From contig CM022667.1 of NCBI GenBank assembly GCA_012295275.1, positions 21,000,910 through 21,064,909 on the forward strand: a stretch of 64,000 nucleotides of DNA, given 5' to 3'. Under the pieces are notes generated by a model. It worked only from the letters and a program-made list of their open reading frames with translations, made no database searches and was not told where the DNA came from. Positions within the stretch are counted from its first letter, which is position 1. Every line of letters starts with the position of its first letter. Source of the stretch: Chrysomallon squamiferum (Eukaryota > Mollusca > Gastropoda > Neomphalida > Peltospiridae). Below, one piece after another: positions 43,936 through 56,510 of this stretch. A program made the position numbers and the translations under genes.

Positions 43936-44716
43936 CCTTAGACCGTTTCCTTTGTATGGGCTCTAAATAGTGATATACGATGTTTATCACGTTGAAAGGA
44001 GCAGTAGGGGTCTGTGGGGACCAGCTGCGTTACTGTCAAGAAATGTATTACATAATCGATCTTCTAGTCACTGGTCTAAAGGATTGTAGGAAAGACGGTT
44101 AACTGACAGGTCAGTGTATGGTATGCAAAAATATAACGTTTATTAATTGGGTATTAGCACTTTAATTTCGATGAGTAAATTGGAAGAAATTAGCTTAACT
44201 GCTGAATTTTCTGTTTATTGTCAAACTATTTTATTTTCTATTTATTCTCGATCCATTTTATTTGCCAAATTTTATTAAACATCCTGCATAGGCCTATATT
44301 AGTGTTTCTCAGTAGTGGTTCTCTGGGATACTAAAGTTGGTAAAAGATTATTAAGGATCCCGCGAGAAACAGTGATAGATAAGTTAATGAATTTTTGAGT
44401 AACTTTTGTTTAATTTCATATTCGTAATCTTAATATATACGTACGGCATATTGTTGGAAAATCCTTCGTTATTATAATAAAGGCTTCAACCTGTTATATT
44501 ATTTAAAATTATATTAATCGCAGGGAACATATATTTAGCACTGTGAAACCGCCTTTACTGGTCAGTGACAGATTCGTTTATCGTCAAGTGCCTCGCTCGA
44601 ATACAGGACACATAAACGGTATCCATCTGTCTTCTTTGTGTTTCCTGGCGTGCAGGTGCATTCACAAACACGATTCAGTAAACTGTACTAAGGATTTAGT
44701 TATGTATGAGGTTTAA

Positions 44717-44847
44717 ACATATTATTTGTTAGAATCCCATTTTATTAGCCGTCGACAGTTCAAATACATATGATTTGATGACAGTCAAAATGTAAATGCT
44801 TGATCCATTTGTCTTGCGGGTTTATCAGTAATGTCACAGGGATGGTA
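44717..44847 (+). repeat. Left arm of long inverted repeat
   Basis: 131 bp that match the reverse complement of 46171-46311 at roughly 85-90 percent, counted by eye over aligned bases, with three small gaps. Conserved words include TTTGTTAGAAT, CATTTTATTAGCCGTC, TTGATGACAGTCAAAAT and CTTGCGGG. Confidence 0.85.
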
Positions 44848-45382
44848 TTATATGAATTCTAAAAGTTTAAGAATATTTTTTATAAGACGTGAATCAGTTG
44901 AAAATTACTATCCTTTCCCGGCTCGGTACAGATAAACTTTTGATCAAAGGAGCATGCAGTATATCTTAATAATAATAAAAAGAAAACATTTCCTCTGTCT
45001 AATACATTGTTTGTTTTTATTTTTATGAAATTGTGCGAATTTTTGTTATTTTATGATGCCATTTCACACACTCACTGAGGATGGCATGCCTTCCTATGCG
45101 TTGCAAAATATTCGTGGTTTCGCTTTTACCCTCCCGCGTTTTCCCCAATCGTACAAGGAGTCTCACAGTTAATCTCACGTGACAGTGCATGGTCTTCCAT
45201 TCAAGATGTTTCTTGTTTATGTTTTTTAAATTCAGGAAACAAGTTTTTGAACTGAAAAACCTCTATCTTTCTGCGAGGGGGTGAGGGTAAAAAACATAAT
45301 TTGTAAAAAGAGCAATTTCTGTGCTTTCTCATGGACACAGATTATTGTTAATTTTTCACGGCGAAAACGCGGCCCAGCCAAA

Positions 45383-45727
45383 ATGCCGTCCAATTTTGGT
45401 GAGCTGCTAGAGGAATATACGAGCTTGCAAAAACAGGATTTTCTCAAAACGGAAACAAACAACGACTGTAAATACTTTTCTTGTCCACGATGGCAAAACG
45501 CACACTCACCAATCATTAATCGCCGTGGCCGGGCATTGGCGACAGCAAGCATCACGGCTTTCTCCTAAAATACATTTGATGGATGTAAATAACTTATTTC
45601 GCACATCATAAAACTCATAATAAGAATAAGGTATTCTCAGGTGAAGAACCAGCGATATCCACCGTCTGAACTGTTCCCTCCAGAGGAGACTCGGGCCAGG
45701 CTACGGCAGACACAACAGCTTCTTTAA
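45383..45727 (+). other. CpG-rich, possibly coding segment of unknown identity
   Basis: ATG at 45383 in a CpG-rich patch opens a 61-codon frame (to 45568) starting MPSNFGELLEEYTSLQKQDF. Downstream, after a TTCTCAG acceptor-like site, 45641-45727 reads VKNQRYPPSELFPPEETRAR and ends LRQTQQLL then stop, a protein-like composition unusual for this AT-rich DNA. The two pieces do not join in frame with any splice pair I could find. On the minus strand an ATG frame starting MLAVANARPRRLMI runs into a GTGAGT donor, so the opposite strand is also possible. I do not recognise the product. Confidence 0.3.
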
Positions 45728-46170
45728 TGAATTCCTATTGTTTGATTATACAGTTGTATACACAGGGGAATTTTATTTTCATTTGTTTATACAAATGTTT
45801 GTGAGTTAATAAAGTGTATATGTGGTTGTTATCATTATTAATGTTACTGTTATTGTTGTTGTTGTTGTTATTATTATTAATTAAGTAATTTATTTATTTA
45901 TTTTTAGTGTTTATTGAAGAAATACATGAGAATGATAAACACGAACTGATCACAGAATATATTTTCGAGATTCATTATTCCCAACGACTAATGAGGTGAT
46001 TTCATCAGGTTGTTAACTTTCATAAAAATACTCCCAGTCCAGGATTACTGACAGGTCTTAGCCACTATATAATCAGATGCCTTTACCAGAAAACTGAACG
46101 TGAACAATCCATCCCAAATCAAAGCCTTTGTGAATGCTATTTGATCCATAACATCAAAACAAAACGCCAC

Positions 46171-46311
46171 TACCATCTCTGTGACATCACTGATACACCC
46201 GCAAGAGAAATGGATGAAACATTTTAATATTTTGACTGTCATCAATGAATTTGTATTTGAACTGTTAAACTGACGGCTAATAAAATGAAATTCTAACAAA
46301 TAATAATATGT
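46171..46311 (-). repeat. Right arm of long inverted repeat
   Basis: 141 bp, the inverted partner of 44717-44847. It ends 232 bp upstream of the EMC4 start codon. The two arms enclose about 1.3 kb. Either they are the ends of one element or two copies of a short repeat in opposite directions. Confidence 0.85.
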
Positions 46312-46543
46312 GTAAATAGAAGAGACGATACTGTTTTAATCATCATCACTTATATAAATGAGAAAAGATGATGATAACAACAGCAACTATTACTAAGTAC
46401 CATAATTATTTTATGAAAACAATTTGTACGTTTATGATTGGCGCCTTTCACGTATGAATGCGTTGTTCTGTTTTAAGCCCCGGGTTTAAAAGCATCTGTG
46501 CCAACTAATTGCAAGGAGGAACTATTATACAAGAAGAAACAAA

Positions 46544-47119
46544 ATGGGATCTAGAAATAGGGAACGTAAATGGGCAATTGACTTTATTACTGAAAGAAAT
46601 CATGATAGTTATGACTCTTCCAGATCTTTGGTTTCGTATGTATATTTATAATAATTATTTTGTTAACTTAGTTTAATTAATTTAATTTATGTATTTTTAA
46701 AATGCAAATTTGAATTCAGCCAGTGAGTAAACTGAGTAGTCATGTCGTAAATCACTAAATCACTTAATCAGTAAATGATAATGGTAAAATGATATTTATC
46801 ATAATCATATTAACAATGATATTATTATTGTAGGTAAATCTCGCTAATTTTAATGCAACTAGAACGAAAGAGGCTGATGAAAATTATTATTAATTTATTA
46901 TATCAATTATAATTATTATTATCATTAAAATTAATGTGTATAAACTTACAATTCCTTGCTTTCGTTTTTTTTAATTTTTTTTATGAACTTGAATGTTGCA
47001 TGTTCTTCTTCACGTTTTCCAACATTTAGTTTTAGAATAGCCAAGGACTAGGAGTAGGAGACGTGTATAATATATATCAAGTGTTATATCTGTATGCCAC
47101 TGTTGCATACATACATACA

Positions 47120-47155
<36 letters not shown>

Positions 47156-50100
47156 TATATCAAGTGGATTAGCTGAAAATTAGTTAAAATTTTTAGTATG
47201 TATACACAATGCAACATTTAGTCTTACCAGCCATCAAGTGGATTGAATGATTTTTATTTGACAATACAGGTCAGAACAGTATATATCTATGAATACATTT
47301 GTTCAGTCTAAAGTATTGTGATTGTAAATATTATATATATATTCAGTACATGGCTGAGAGTGTATATATTTGCTTTATTGAACAAAAGAAAATATATTAG
47401 TGTGCATGTTAAATTTAATGTGTGAATGTGTGACTGAAGTATATATATATATATATATATATATATAGCAAAATTCAAATGAAAAAAGAAACAACTAATT
47501 TTACGTAAGAGGCTAGCATGGGTTTCCCTAAACAGCATTAAAAAAAACTGTTTTCTCTTTATAGGTTTATTATTAAATTTTTTAAATATAATTCTAGTTT
47601 TATTTCTGCTAGTTAGAATTCATGCAAAAGAAATATTTATAATAATACATTCATTCCTGAACCAGTTCATATTAATATAATATGTATGCTAAAAATTCAA
47701 AAACAGAAGAAAACTTTAATGTTTTTAATTTCTAGCCATTGATTTCCAAGGGAAGATATTGGTAGCTGAAACAATCTGGGCTGTACTGCTAAGATCAAGC
47801 TATGCATTAATGTAGTTTAATAATTATAATAATATGAAAACAGCATCAGTCCTTTGTAGTAGCACATAAAATATATTGATCACTTGCCCAACAGGAAACT
47901 GGAATTACGGCAAGATCCCTGGACTCCTTACAGTGAAACATGAAAATAATTAAAATTTAACTTAAATTATTTAAAATAATTAATTTGTAGTGACAGATTA
48001 ACTTAATATATTAAAAGGCTGCTTAAACTATTATTTTACTGTGATTAGTCACATATGTCCAAACCAGCATCACAGTTCAGTCATGCTTATGATACCAGTT
48101 TTCAAAATATTGAGGTCATTAAAATTGAACATTTTCTTCTATTTATTAATTTTATTCAATATTGTGTTTCTGTTGTATACTGGAATACGTTGGCAGTTTA
48201 TGTTTTTGAATGTAATAATACAGTATAGTTAAAATGTGTCCACATTTAATGTATATTGCAGAGTACGCCACAGAGCTTTAGCAACCACCAATTTGCCATA
48301 CCCAATAGGTTTTGTACAGGAAGGTATAATGCAAGAAAGAGCACAAGATGGAGCTGATCAGAATCTTATTGTAAAGGTGAAACTATTACTGCATTTATTA
48401 GTATTAATATTACCATTATTATTTTTTGTGGAATTTTTCTGCAAGATGAAGAAATGTGTTTACAATAGGATATGTATAATTACTAACGTTAATGGTTAAG
48501 TAACACATTCAGAGAATATTTTGTTCAGCCTTGCCCTGTGAATGATTACTCAGAGATTACTACAGAACTCACAAACATTTGCTAATCTTATTTTGACAGT
48601 GTTAAATTTTGAAGCTGTCTTTTATCATCAAGAAATGATAAATGTTTAATGGTTTTACACTTTATTAAAAAAGGACCTGCAAGTTTTATAATTGAATTCA
48701 TTTGAATGATTTCGAGTACTGTGGAAGATATTACACCATCACCAGATTTGTCATGATAACAGTATGTGTTGTTTTTATAGGTCAAGAAAAGTATGTAGTT
48801 TTGAAAGGTCCCTCTTTGTTATTTAAATAAAATAAACTCAAAATTAGTAATTGCTAAGGGTCATTCCGTGTCAAATCACCCAAAAAAAAAAGAAATTTAA
48901 ACCCGACCGTCTCAGATTTTTATAAAACTTGGTATATTTGTTGACTGGGATCCCACAGCACCAAATCTGAAATATTAGCCCAATCAGACCAGTGGTGTGG
49001 GAGATACGGCCCACGGAATTTTGAGATTTTTGCCAAAAATGGGTGTGACCACCAACCTTAGAACCCTCATATCTCAGGAACTACTGGGCCAATCTTCATA
49101 AAATTGGTATTGTTAGAAAGGCAAAATGACAAGGATACCAAATCTGCCATTTTTGTTTAGTTTGGAAAATATTGGAGTACCTTGACCTTTTGACCTTTGC
49201 TATGACCTTGAAATTGACCGTGTGGATCACGTGATCTTGAGATGACCTTTATTGAAATTTAATCTCCCACATGTTAACTAAAACATATAAAAGTTTCCTG
49301 GGTGTAATATTTTTTGTTTAGCCACAATATAGATTTAAAAAATGCACATACATGAAAATAACACATTTTCAGCCATTAACATCTGATTAACTAAAACCTG
49401 AATGATCAACTCTGGATGCTAGGGATCACCATCTTTCTTGATCATCGAGTAAGACATTGTAGGCCTACATGTATGCATAAAGTTCACATATAAAAGTTTC
49501 TGAGACGGTCGGGTTTAAACCATTGGGTGATTTGACACGGAATGACCCCTAAGCAGTTTTAAAATAATGATAAAAATACTGATTAGCAGTTGACAGTAAT
49601 CAAAATTTTTAAAACAAACTTTTTCCTGCTTACTTATCTTTGAAATTTTATTCTTCTATAGAGATCATGGGATATTGCTCTTGGACCAATTAAGCAAGTT
49701 CCAATGAACATGTTTATAATGTGGATGGCTGGCAATTCCATTTCCATATTTCCTATCATGATGGTTGGCATGATGTTTTTCAGACCAATTCAGGCACTTT
49801 TTGGAATTCAAAACAGTGAGTAAAATATGAAAGATCTGAATTCAAAGGAAGATAATTGTTTATATTGTATTTCATTGCATCTGTCTATTGTTGTTGCTCA
49901 TTTTTTTTTTGTATCTTGGAAGCTCTTTATAATAAATTATAACTTGTTATACTTCAGTATCAGATTTTTTGTTTGACAAACATTAACTTGATTATGCATG
50001 AATTAATTTGCTTTATGATAAAATTTAAAGCAACAAGAACCCATTTAAGTACAAAAAGTAGAGAAGATTGTAATTTATTTTCCTTTATTTTAGCTTTTAA

Positions 50101-50553
50101 AATGATAGAGGGAGATCAAGCAGTACTGCAGAAATTGGTTTATCTGATTGGAAATCTTCTGTGTTTAGCTATGGCTGTTTATAAATGTTCTGTAATGGGA
50201 CTACTTCCTTCACATGCTTCTGACTGGTTAGCATTTGTGCAACCACAAGAGGTAATATTTTTTTTTAACTTGACAAAACCAGAAATTTTCAAGATATTCA
50301 GACAGTTTAAAGTTATGTTTTTATATGTTGCTTTATTATTTGGATTTAACCCCCCACCACACAATTTACAAATTTTTTATTTAAACTTGTATCAGTAATT
50401 CTAATTATATTTTATATGGTTATAGTGATCCATACTGAAAAATGTTGTTACTTAGAAGTTAGAATTTTGAATACACATGTATGATTTTTATTTATTTAAT
50501 TACATTTTTTTTTTCAGAGAATGGAATGGTCTGGAGGTGGGATTTTATTGTAA
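46544..50553 (+). CDS. EMC4: ER membrane protein complex subunit 4 (complete)
   Basis: Subunit of the conserved ER membrane insertase complex (EMC), which inserts tail-anchored and multi-pass membrane proteins. Exons: 46544-46635, 48262-48376, 49662-49815, 50094-50251, 50518-50553; 555 nt, 184 codons plus TAA (human 183). All phases agree. Visible: KWAIDF near the N-terminus; [10 protein letters not shown]; the signature [20 protein letters not shown]; a first hydrophobic segment ([16 protein letters not shown]); [20 protein letters not shown] leading into a second hydrophobic segment; [19 protein letters not shown]; and the C-terminal [11 protein letters not shown] that matches the human tail closely. 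Intron 3, between exons 48262-48376 and 49662-49815, carries the 691-bp element. The start is the first ATG after a short leader and fits family length. Confidence 0.97.
47104..47160. repeat. (CATA)n and (TA)n microsatellite
   Basis: About 11 CATA units followed by TA units lie in EMC4 intron 1 (46636-48261). A second (AT)n run lies at about 47440-47467. The rest of this intron is AT-rich without a recognised feature. Confidence 0.93.
48858..49548. mobile_element. 691-bp MITE-like element with compound terminal inverted repeats
   Basis: The left end reads GGGTCATTCCGTGTCAAATC (48858 on), followed after an A-rich gap by TTTAAACCCGACCGTCTCAG. Both blocks recur in inverse order at the right end (about 49499-49548). 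CTAA is directly repeated at both borders (48854-48857 and 49549-49552). No transposase frame is present. The interior contains several TGACCTT words and the palindrome GATCACGTGATC (49225-49236). It sits inside an EMC4 intron. Confidence 0.85.
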
Positions 50554-50566
50554 CTTTGATTTTGTA

Positions 50567-50572
50567 AATAAA
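50567..50572 (+). terminator. EMC4 poly(A) signal
   Basis: AATAAA starts 14 bases after the EMC4 stop codon, followed by an AT-rich and T-containing stretch. If used, the 3' UTR is only a few tens of bases long. Confidence 0.65.
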
Positions 50573-50589
50573 GATAAATATAATAGTGA

Positions 50590-51231
50590 TACTGACTGTA
50601 ATTCTTTGACAAGTCAACAAAATAATTTATTTTAGTGCTTGATACTGATGCAGTTTTGATAACAGTACCTTGGTCCCCACATATATGTACACATATATCT
50701 TTGCAGGCTTACACACACACACACACACACACACTCTGCTCAAAATATTCAATGTTACTTATTGAAACAACTGGAATTAAAAAGTATACATAATAAAAAA
50801 AAATTAAAAAACATGTATTCTAACAATTTTATTCATATACATAAATACTTTATTATAATATTTAGGCACTTAACAATTTAATACAAATGTTTAATATAAA
50901 ATGAAAAGTAAAATAAATAAATCTTTTGGGTAATTATTACAGTTTTTCATTTGTACTGCAATATTCCAGTAACATACAAACATTAAAACTGAATGAACAA
51001 TAATGTTTAAAACATATAAATAAACATATAAATAAACAATTAAAAAAAAAGAAATGAATGAATGCAATAAAATCACTTGTTATTCCATTAAGAGTAAACT
51101 GAATAAAATAAAACAGCTAATCATTGATATCTAACTGTCCTATTAATAATTTATTTGACGTTGATGTAACATAACATTTGCGTTCTTCAAAGTCAGATGA
51201 AAATAAAAATATTCGTGTAAATGTTATGTAA
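50590..51231. other. Convergent spacer between EMC4 and RPGRIP1L
   Basis: About 0.6 kb between two stop codons facing each other. It contains a (CA)n run near 50709-50734 and, for the minus-strand gene, an AATAAA (51150-51155) 77 bases past its stop codon. No other gene was seen. Confidence 0.7.
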
Positions 51232-52331
51232 TTAGTATGTTCCTTCAACTTCCATTTCTTTTTCCACACACTGGACTGCTGCAAGACATTCCACAGACAG
51301 GTTTATTGTTCCAATCACTGTTTCCTCATCTTCTGCATCATAAACTAGAAAACAAATAAAATAAATTAAATTAAAATAATGCTTGATTTGAAGTTAAGCT
51401 ATCATTTAGTGATTATCTGTAACCTAAACAAAAGTCTTGTGTTGTCATCCAAATAATAATCATGTGTTTAAAATTGTTTGGCTTTTGTTTATAACGGTTA
51501 TATTGAGTGATATTTATGATATTAAATACTAAGAATCATAATCATACTAGGAATATCTTCATCTCGAACATCTCTGCCATTCTCTAAGATTTCCTTTACA
51601 CTGACAAATGCTACGCCAACATCCTCACAATCCATGTCCTGGTCATCTTCAGGAGGCTCGCTCACAATTGTGAAACGAATTCTAATTTAGAAAAAAAAAA
51701 AAAAAAAAAATGATTATAATTAATAGCTGTTTACAATTCAGACATTTGTAGCATTTCACTAAAATCTTGTGTGCAATAAGTTCAAAAATGTACCACTTGT
51801 TATTAAATAAAACGAGTTTTACATACCTGCCTTTGTCTGGATCATTTGGCAGCAACATGCTTGCAAGACACTGACGCCGTTCATAGTGGTTTTCCATGTC
51901 AACATGTATTGCTGGAAATCAGTATTTTTAATATAATTTTGATTTTCAAGAAAACCTTTACATAATATATATTATGTAGATTAGAAAAATAAAGCTAATA
52001 AAAATAAATGTTAGTAGATATATATATCACCTACTGTTAATCTGCTGATAAACACTTTATTAGAAACCTTCCTCAATGTTGAAGTTTTAAATTAATGAAT
52101 TTTGTCAATCAAATAAAGGAAAACTTTAAAAAACTCACTTCTACTGAAGTTAAATGTAATCTGCTGGTTGGGTTGTGGTTTAGGCAAAGAGAAAGGTGTT
52201 TCAGTATCTTGTGGTGACAGATTTAAAAATTTGTATTCAACAAACAACTGCTTGATATGTTCTTTATCTATAACAGCTGCATTTTCATGAAGTGTCAGAT
52301 GAGAAATCACAATAGTCACTGTGTTCCCAAG
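51232..52331 (-). other. RPGRIP1L: RPGRIP1L exon block encoding the C-terminal RID/C2 domain
   Basis: Four exons encode about 175 residues: [71 protein letters not shown] and [15 protein letters not shown]. In vertebrate RPGRIP1 the equivalent domain binds RPGR. The sequence ends ...EVEGTY before TAA. Confidence 0.9.
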
Positions 52332-55300
52332 CTGAAAAATAAAAGTATTGTGTGGATGAGAAAATGCACAATGGCTTGTTCTGAATAATTTGAAAAAAAC
52401 AAAAATTTGGAAACTACGTCTTTATTGTCTTTCTGCATTAGAGCTCAAAAAACAAATAAATAAAATTACAATTAAATTATTAAATTGATTGTGCTTCTTA
52501 TTAGCTATTCCACCTGGCAGGCTTTATACTACTTTTAGATAACTGACATACATTCTTTAGACTGGAGTATTTCTTATTTCCATCCAGATAGTGGTATATT
52601 GTTAAACATGCTTTATTTTTGGGATGAGGTCAAATGTTCAAAAAATATTTATGTAAATATTCATTACAAATTGTAAAACAAAACAATTACTGTATTAAGG
52701 TTTTTATTCTTCTGTTTATTGGGTAGTGATCGCATCATCACACCCTCGCTGTCAGATTCAATCTGAGTTGGTTCAGACTCGGATTCAGACACTGGCTTGT
52801 CTTTGTGCACTGACTTTTGTTCTTGTACTTTCTCCTCAGAAGATGGCTCAGTAATTTCTTCAGCTATTGATTCTAAAAATCAACCAATTATAAATATTAG
52901 TTAAACAATATTTCTACTGAGATTCAGTGGTGAATACAAATAACTCTTTTACATGACTTGTAAATACTACTGTCATGCTATGTAAAAGATATTACTTACC
53001 GTCATCTTGCTCTTTGTCACCAAAAAATGTATCAGCTGTTTGCTGGAAGTTAAAATTTAGTTAATATTTAATATTCAGATGTTTAATAAAACAAACATTC
53101 ATTAATTCATTGTGTAAGAAATGAATATCCAATTTACGTATTTAAAGAATAATCAGTTATCTTTTATCTTCTTTTTTTTTTTTTTTTTTTTAAATTAAAT
53201 TACAACAGAAATGAAATTTTTAAAAATTATTCAAAGCTGTAATAGAAACTTTCAGTTTAACAAATGTAAAGAATATTAACTCACTCGTGACATTTGATTT
53301 GACACTGAGGCTTCTGAATAATAAAGAATTAATTAAGTGAATAATGACATAATAACAATATTGGTTTAAAATGTAAATAAATGCACAAGTCTAGTTTTAT
53401 ATTCAATTTGAAATAATTATTTTTGAAAATTATAGAATATTAATGAAAAAATGAATAAATCTGAGAAATGCCCTCTGCCCAATATAATTGGCAAATACAA
53501 ATTTAAAAATCATATTTTACATATGATGTGTAACCTATTTTAATAAATTAATTCAAACTTAACTATATCACAATAAAGCAAAGTAGTAGAAAAATAATAA
53601 TGAAAGAAGTATATAATTGAGAAATGCAACTGGAAAATACTACTATTATTATTATACATAATAATAATTATTTATATATTTAATTTTTATTTTACATGTG
53701 ATATGTAACCTATTTTAATAAATTATTTCAAACTTGAATGTATCACCGTGATCCTTTGAAAGCAGAGCAGTATTAAAATAATAATTAAAAAAGAGAATAA
53801 ATACATCTAAGAAATGCTCTCTTCACAATAAAACATTTAAAAAAATTCTTTATCTCTTAACATTTATACTACTTCAATTCAAACACTTGCTAATGGTTAT
53901 ATATGATGACTGATTAATTGCTGACCTGTTGATTGTTAAACAGTTTAATAATCTAATCTAAAATCAATCATATTACAGCAGATAGGCATTAAAACAATGT
54001 TAATTTTCTAATAAAACAACAAAGACAGATCACACCATTCTGTAGCCAAATATGAATCTAAACCAATCATGCTATATAATAAAAATTAATGCTACAAAAG
54101 AGAGTTAAACTTTACAGTTTTGAAGTTAATATCATCTCACTCTCATTGTGGAATGGTAAAAAGTCATACTTTTTCACAGTCACTTGTTTTCATGCACTCA
54201 TTAAATAGAGAGATTAAAGGTACTTATATGCATACATATGATAAGATGAATAACAATACTAATGTTTACAGCACAGTCCCATGCTACTTACAGAGGCAAA
54301 TTAGCAATGTTTCTACCACCATAATGTGTATAGTAATTAAGCATGTTGATACAACTGTGCATATACAATATCATGCTAGTTTACATATAGATATTAAGCA
54401 TGCTGATACCACCTTTATGTACAATATTATACAGACTTATACAAAGAGATTAACCATACTATATAATCCTTGCAAAATTTAATATAGAGGATAACAATGT
54501 AGATACACACAAGCATTCCCATGCTATTTGTATGCATACCCTTCTTTACAGTTCTAATCTTTGGTCTTGGGGGAACTTTGAAACAACCTAAAATATTTAG
54601 TGTAAAAATGTTAAAATGCAACATTAAAAAAAGAAAAGAAAAAGTAAATAAAATAAGCAACTCAGATTTAAAAAAACAAACAGCAGCTAGCCATAATTAG
54701 ATGCAATATAAAAGGCAGTGAAGAAATAAATAGTAAATGCTAACAAGACAAAGTTATATCTGTCTTGTTCATAAAAGTGAAGCATAAAGGTAAACAAAAA
54801 TATAAAGAAAGAGAAGAACATCGTATCAAACTTCCTGATTTTATAAATATCCTGATTTGAATTACTTTTGTTTTTATTTGCTTTCTTTAAAAAAACACTG
54901 ATTAATATAACTATTATCTGTGTTTAATTACTATATCAAATTTTTTCTTCTGTTTTCCTTAAATGGAAAACTTATTTTTAGATTTTAATAAACTATCTAC
55001 ACGTTATATATACATACATATACAAATAGATATATGGGTTTGGTACAAAAGTTCATAACAGTTTGTCAACTAATAGCAAATGAGAAAGTGATTTTTTTTC
55101 ATGCACTACTGAAATACATGACTAAAAATAAATTCTAAAAGGTGAACAAAATGGCACTTATCTCTGAATAAATTGATGAACAAATTATTATCTTTGAATT
55201 TCATTCAAAAATACTATTAACTTTTGTTCCAATGCAATAAACACACATAGCTACTCTGAAAAACACACACACACACACACACCTCTATAATTGTATATAT

Positions 55301-56470
55301 TATACGTGAAACACATCAAAAGTGGATATTTTAGTGTCCCTTAATTTACACATCTTAACACAATAATTTACCCCTCTGAACAGGAAACTGCTCAAAACTG
55401 CACCAGAGGAATTTCCCATTGTTTTTCTCTGATGCAAATTTTGGTCAGAAAACCAGATGGTCAAACATGAATCATTAATTTATTATTTATCCTTTTAATA
55501 GTAACTCAGTTGATAATGTCCTTGAATAGGCAGAGCTGATTATGTGTGCATGCACCACTGTCACTACTAAGCAGCTGACAAATGTCAGTTTTAATGTTTA
55601 CATAACTGGAGGAAACAAATGTACTCCCTTTTTTTCTGAGCTCACTTGTTACAAAGTCTGATTAACATACAAATTTGACTGAACACTTTTCTTGTCTACG
55701 TGTATATCTCTTGATTATCACAATGAATGGAAAAACAACTAGCAATATAATTTACTTTTTCCAGTTGTCTGAACCATTCTTTATTGTTTCGTTTGCAAAG
55801 TTTATTTAGCAAAATATAGAGCAAATAAGAGTAAAACATTTGGCTTGGTTTGGTGTAAAATTTGTCAACAGCCTTTCATTTTATCTCCTCTGGACATGTC
55901 AAAATATCCACTGAAATGATGCCATATTGATTTACTGCTTGATGATAAACTTAAAATAATTTGTTTCTCAACATTGACTGATGATTATCTCAGTACTGAA
56001 ACCTCTGTAAACCAGATACCCCCCAGAAGCTGACTTCTTCTTGGTCTCACAGTGGTCTGGTTTGAGGGGTTCCAATGTATAACAGCTTATTTGCAAAATG
56101 GCTTACAGTCTGCTTATCACTTTTGAAGAAAACACAATAAACTGCACACTATTATTCAAAATGTATAAATGAACTTCTTAATCTGAAGTTAATAAGCTTC
56201 CATTAGTACAAACTATCATGTGGTTCTATATGAGGACAGTAAACAGAAAAGTGCATAAACTCTTTTGCATTACCATTAATCATACAGTATTAATGGATGC
56301 CACCATATTTGAATATTTGTCATAATGAAGTAATGGTGATCACTATTATTCACTGGCATTAAATTGAGTTTTCGAAAAACCGTATGTAAATCATTTTGCT
56401 ATTAAGTCATTCATTTATATAAAAAGAAATAAAGCAGAATTAAATAAACAGAGTAACTGCAATCAAGCTC

Positions 56471-56510
<40 letters not shown>

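Larger units (their letters stand above)
42286..46543. other. Intergenic region between AGXT2 and EMC4 (head to head)
   Basis: A 4.2-kb spacer between two divergently transcribed genes. It holds the AGXT2 promoter, the decayed transposase, hAT-like remnants, the inverted-repeat pair and the CpG-rich segment listed separately. A (TTG)n/(TTA)n tract lies near 45840-45905. No tRNA or other RNA gene was seen. Confidence 0.75.

Noticed and set aside
46045-46299. 84-codon minus-strand frame before EMC4
   Set aside because: Much of it is the right arm of the inverted repeat; no similarity recognised.
54120-54482. 120-codon plus-strand frame
   Set aside because: It coincides with the 57-bp degenerate repeat inside an RPGRIP1L intron and shows no protein similarity.
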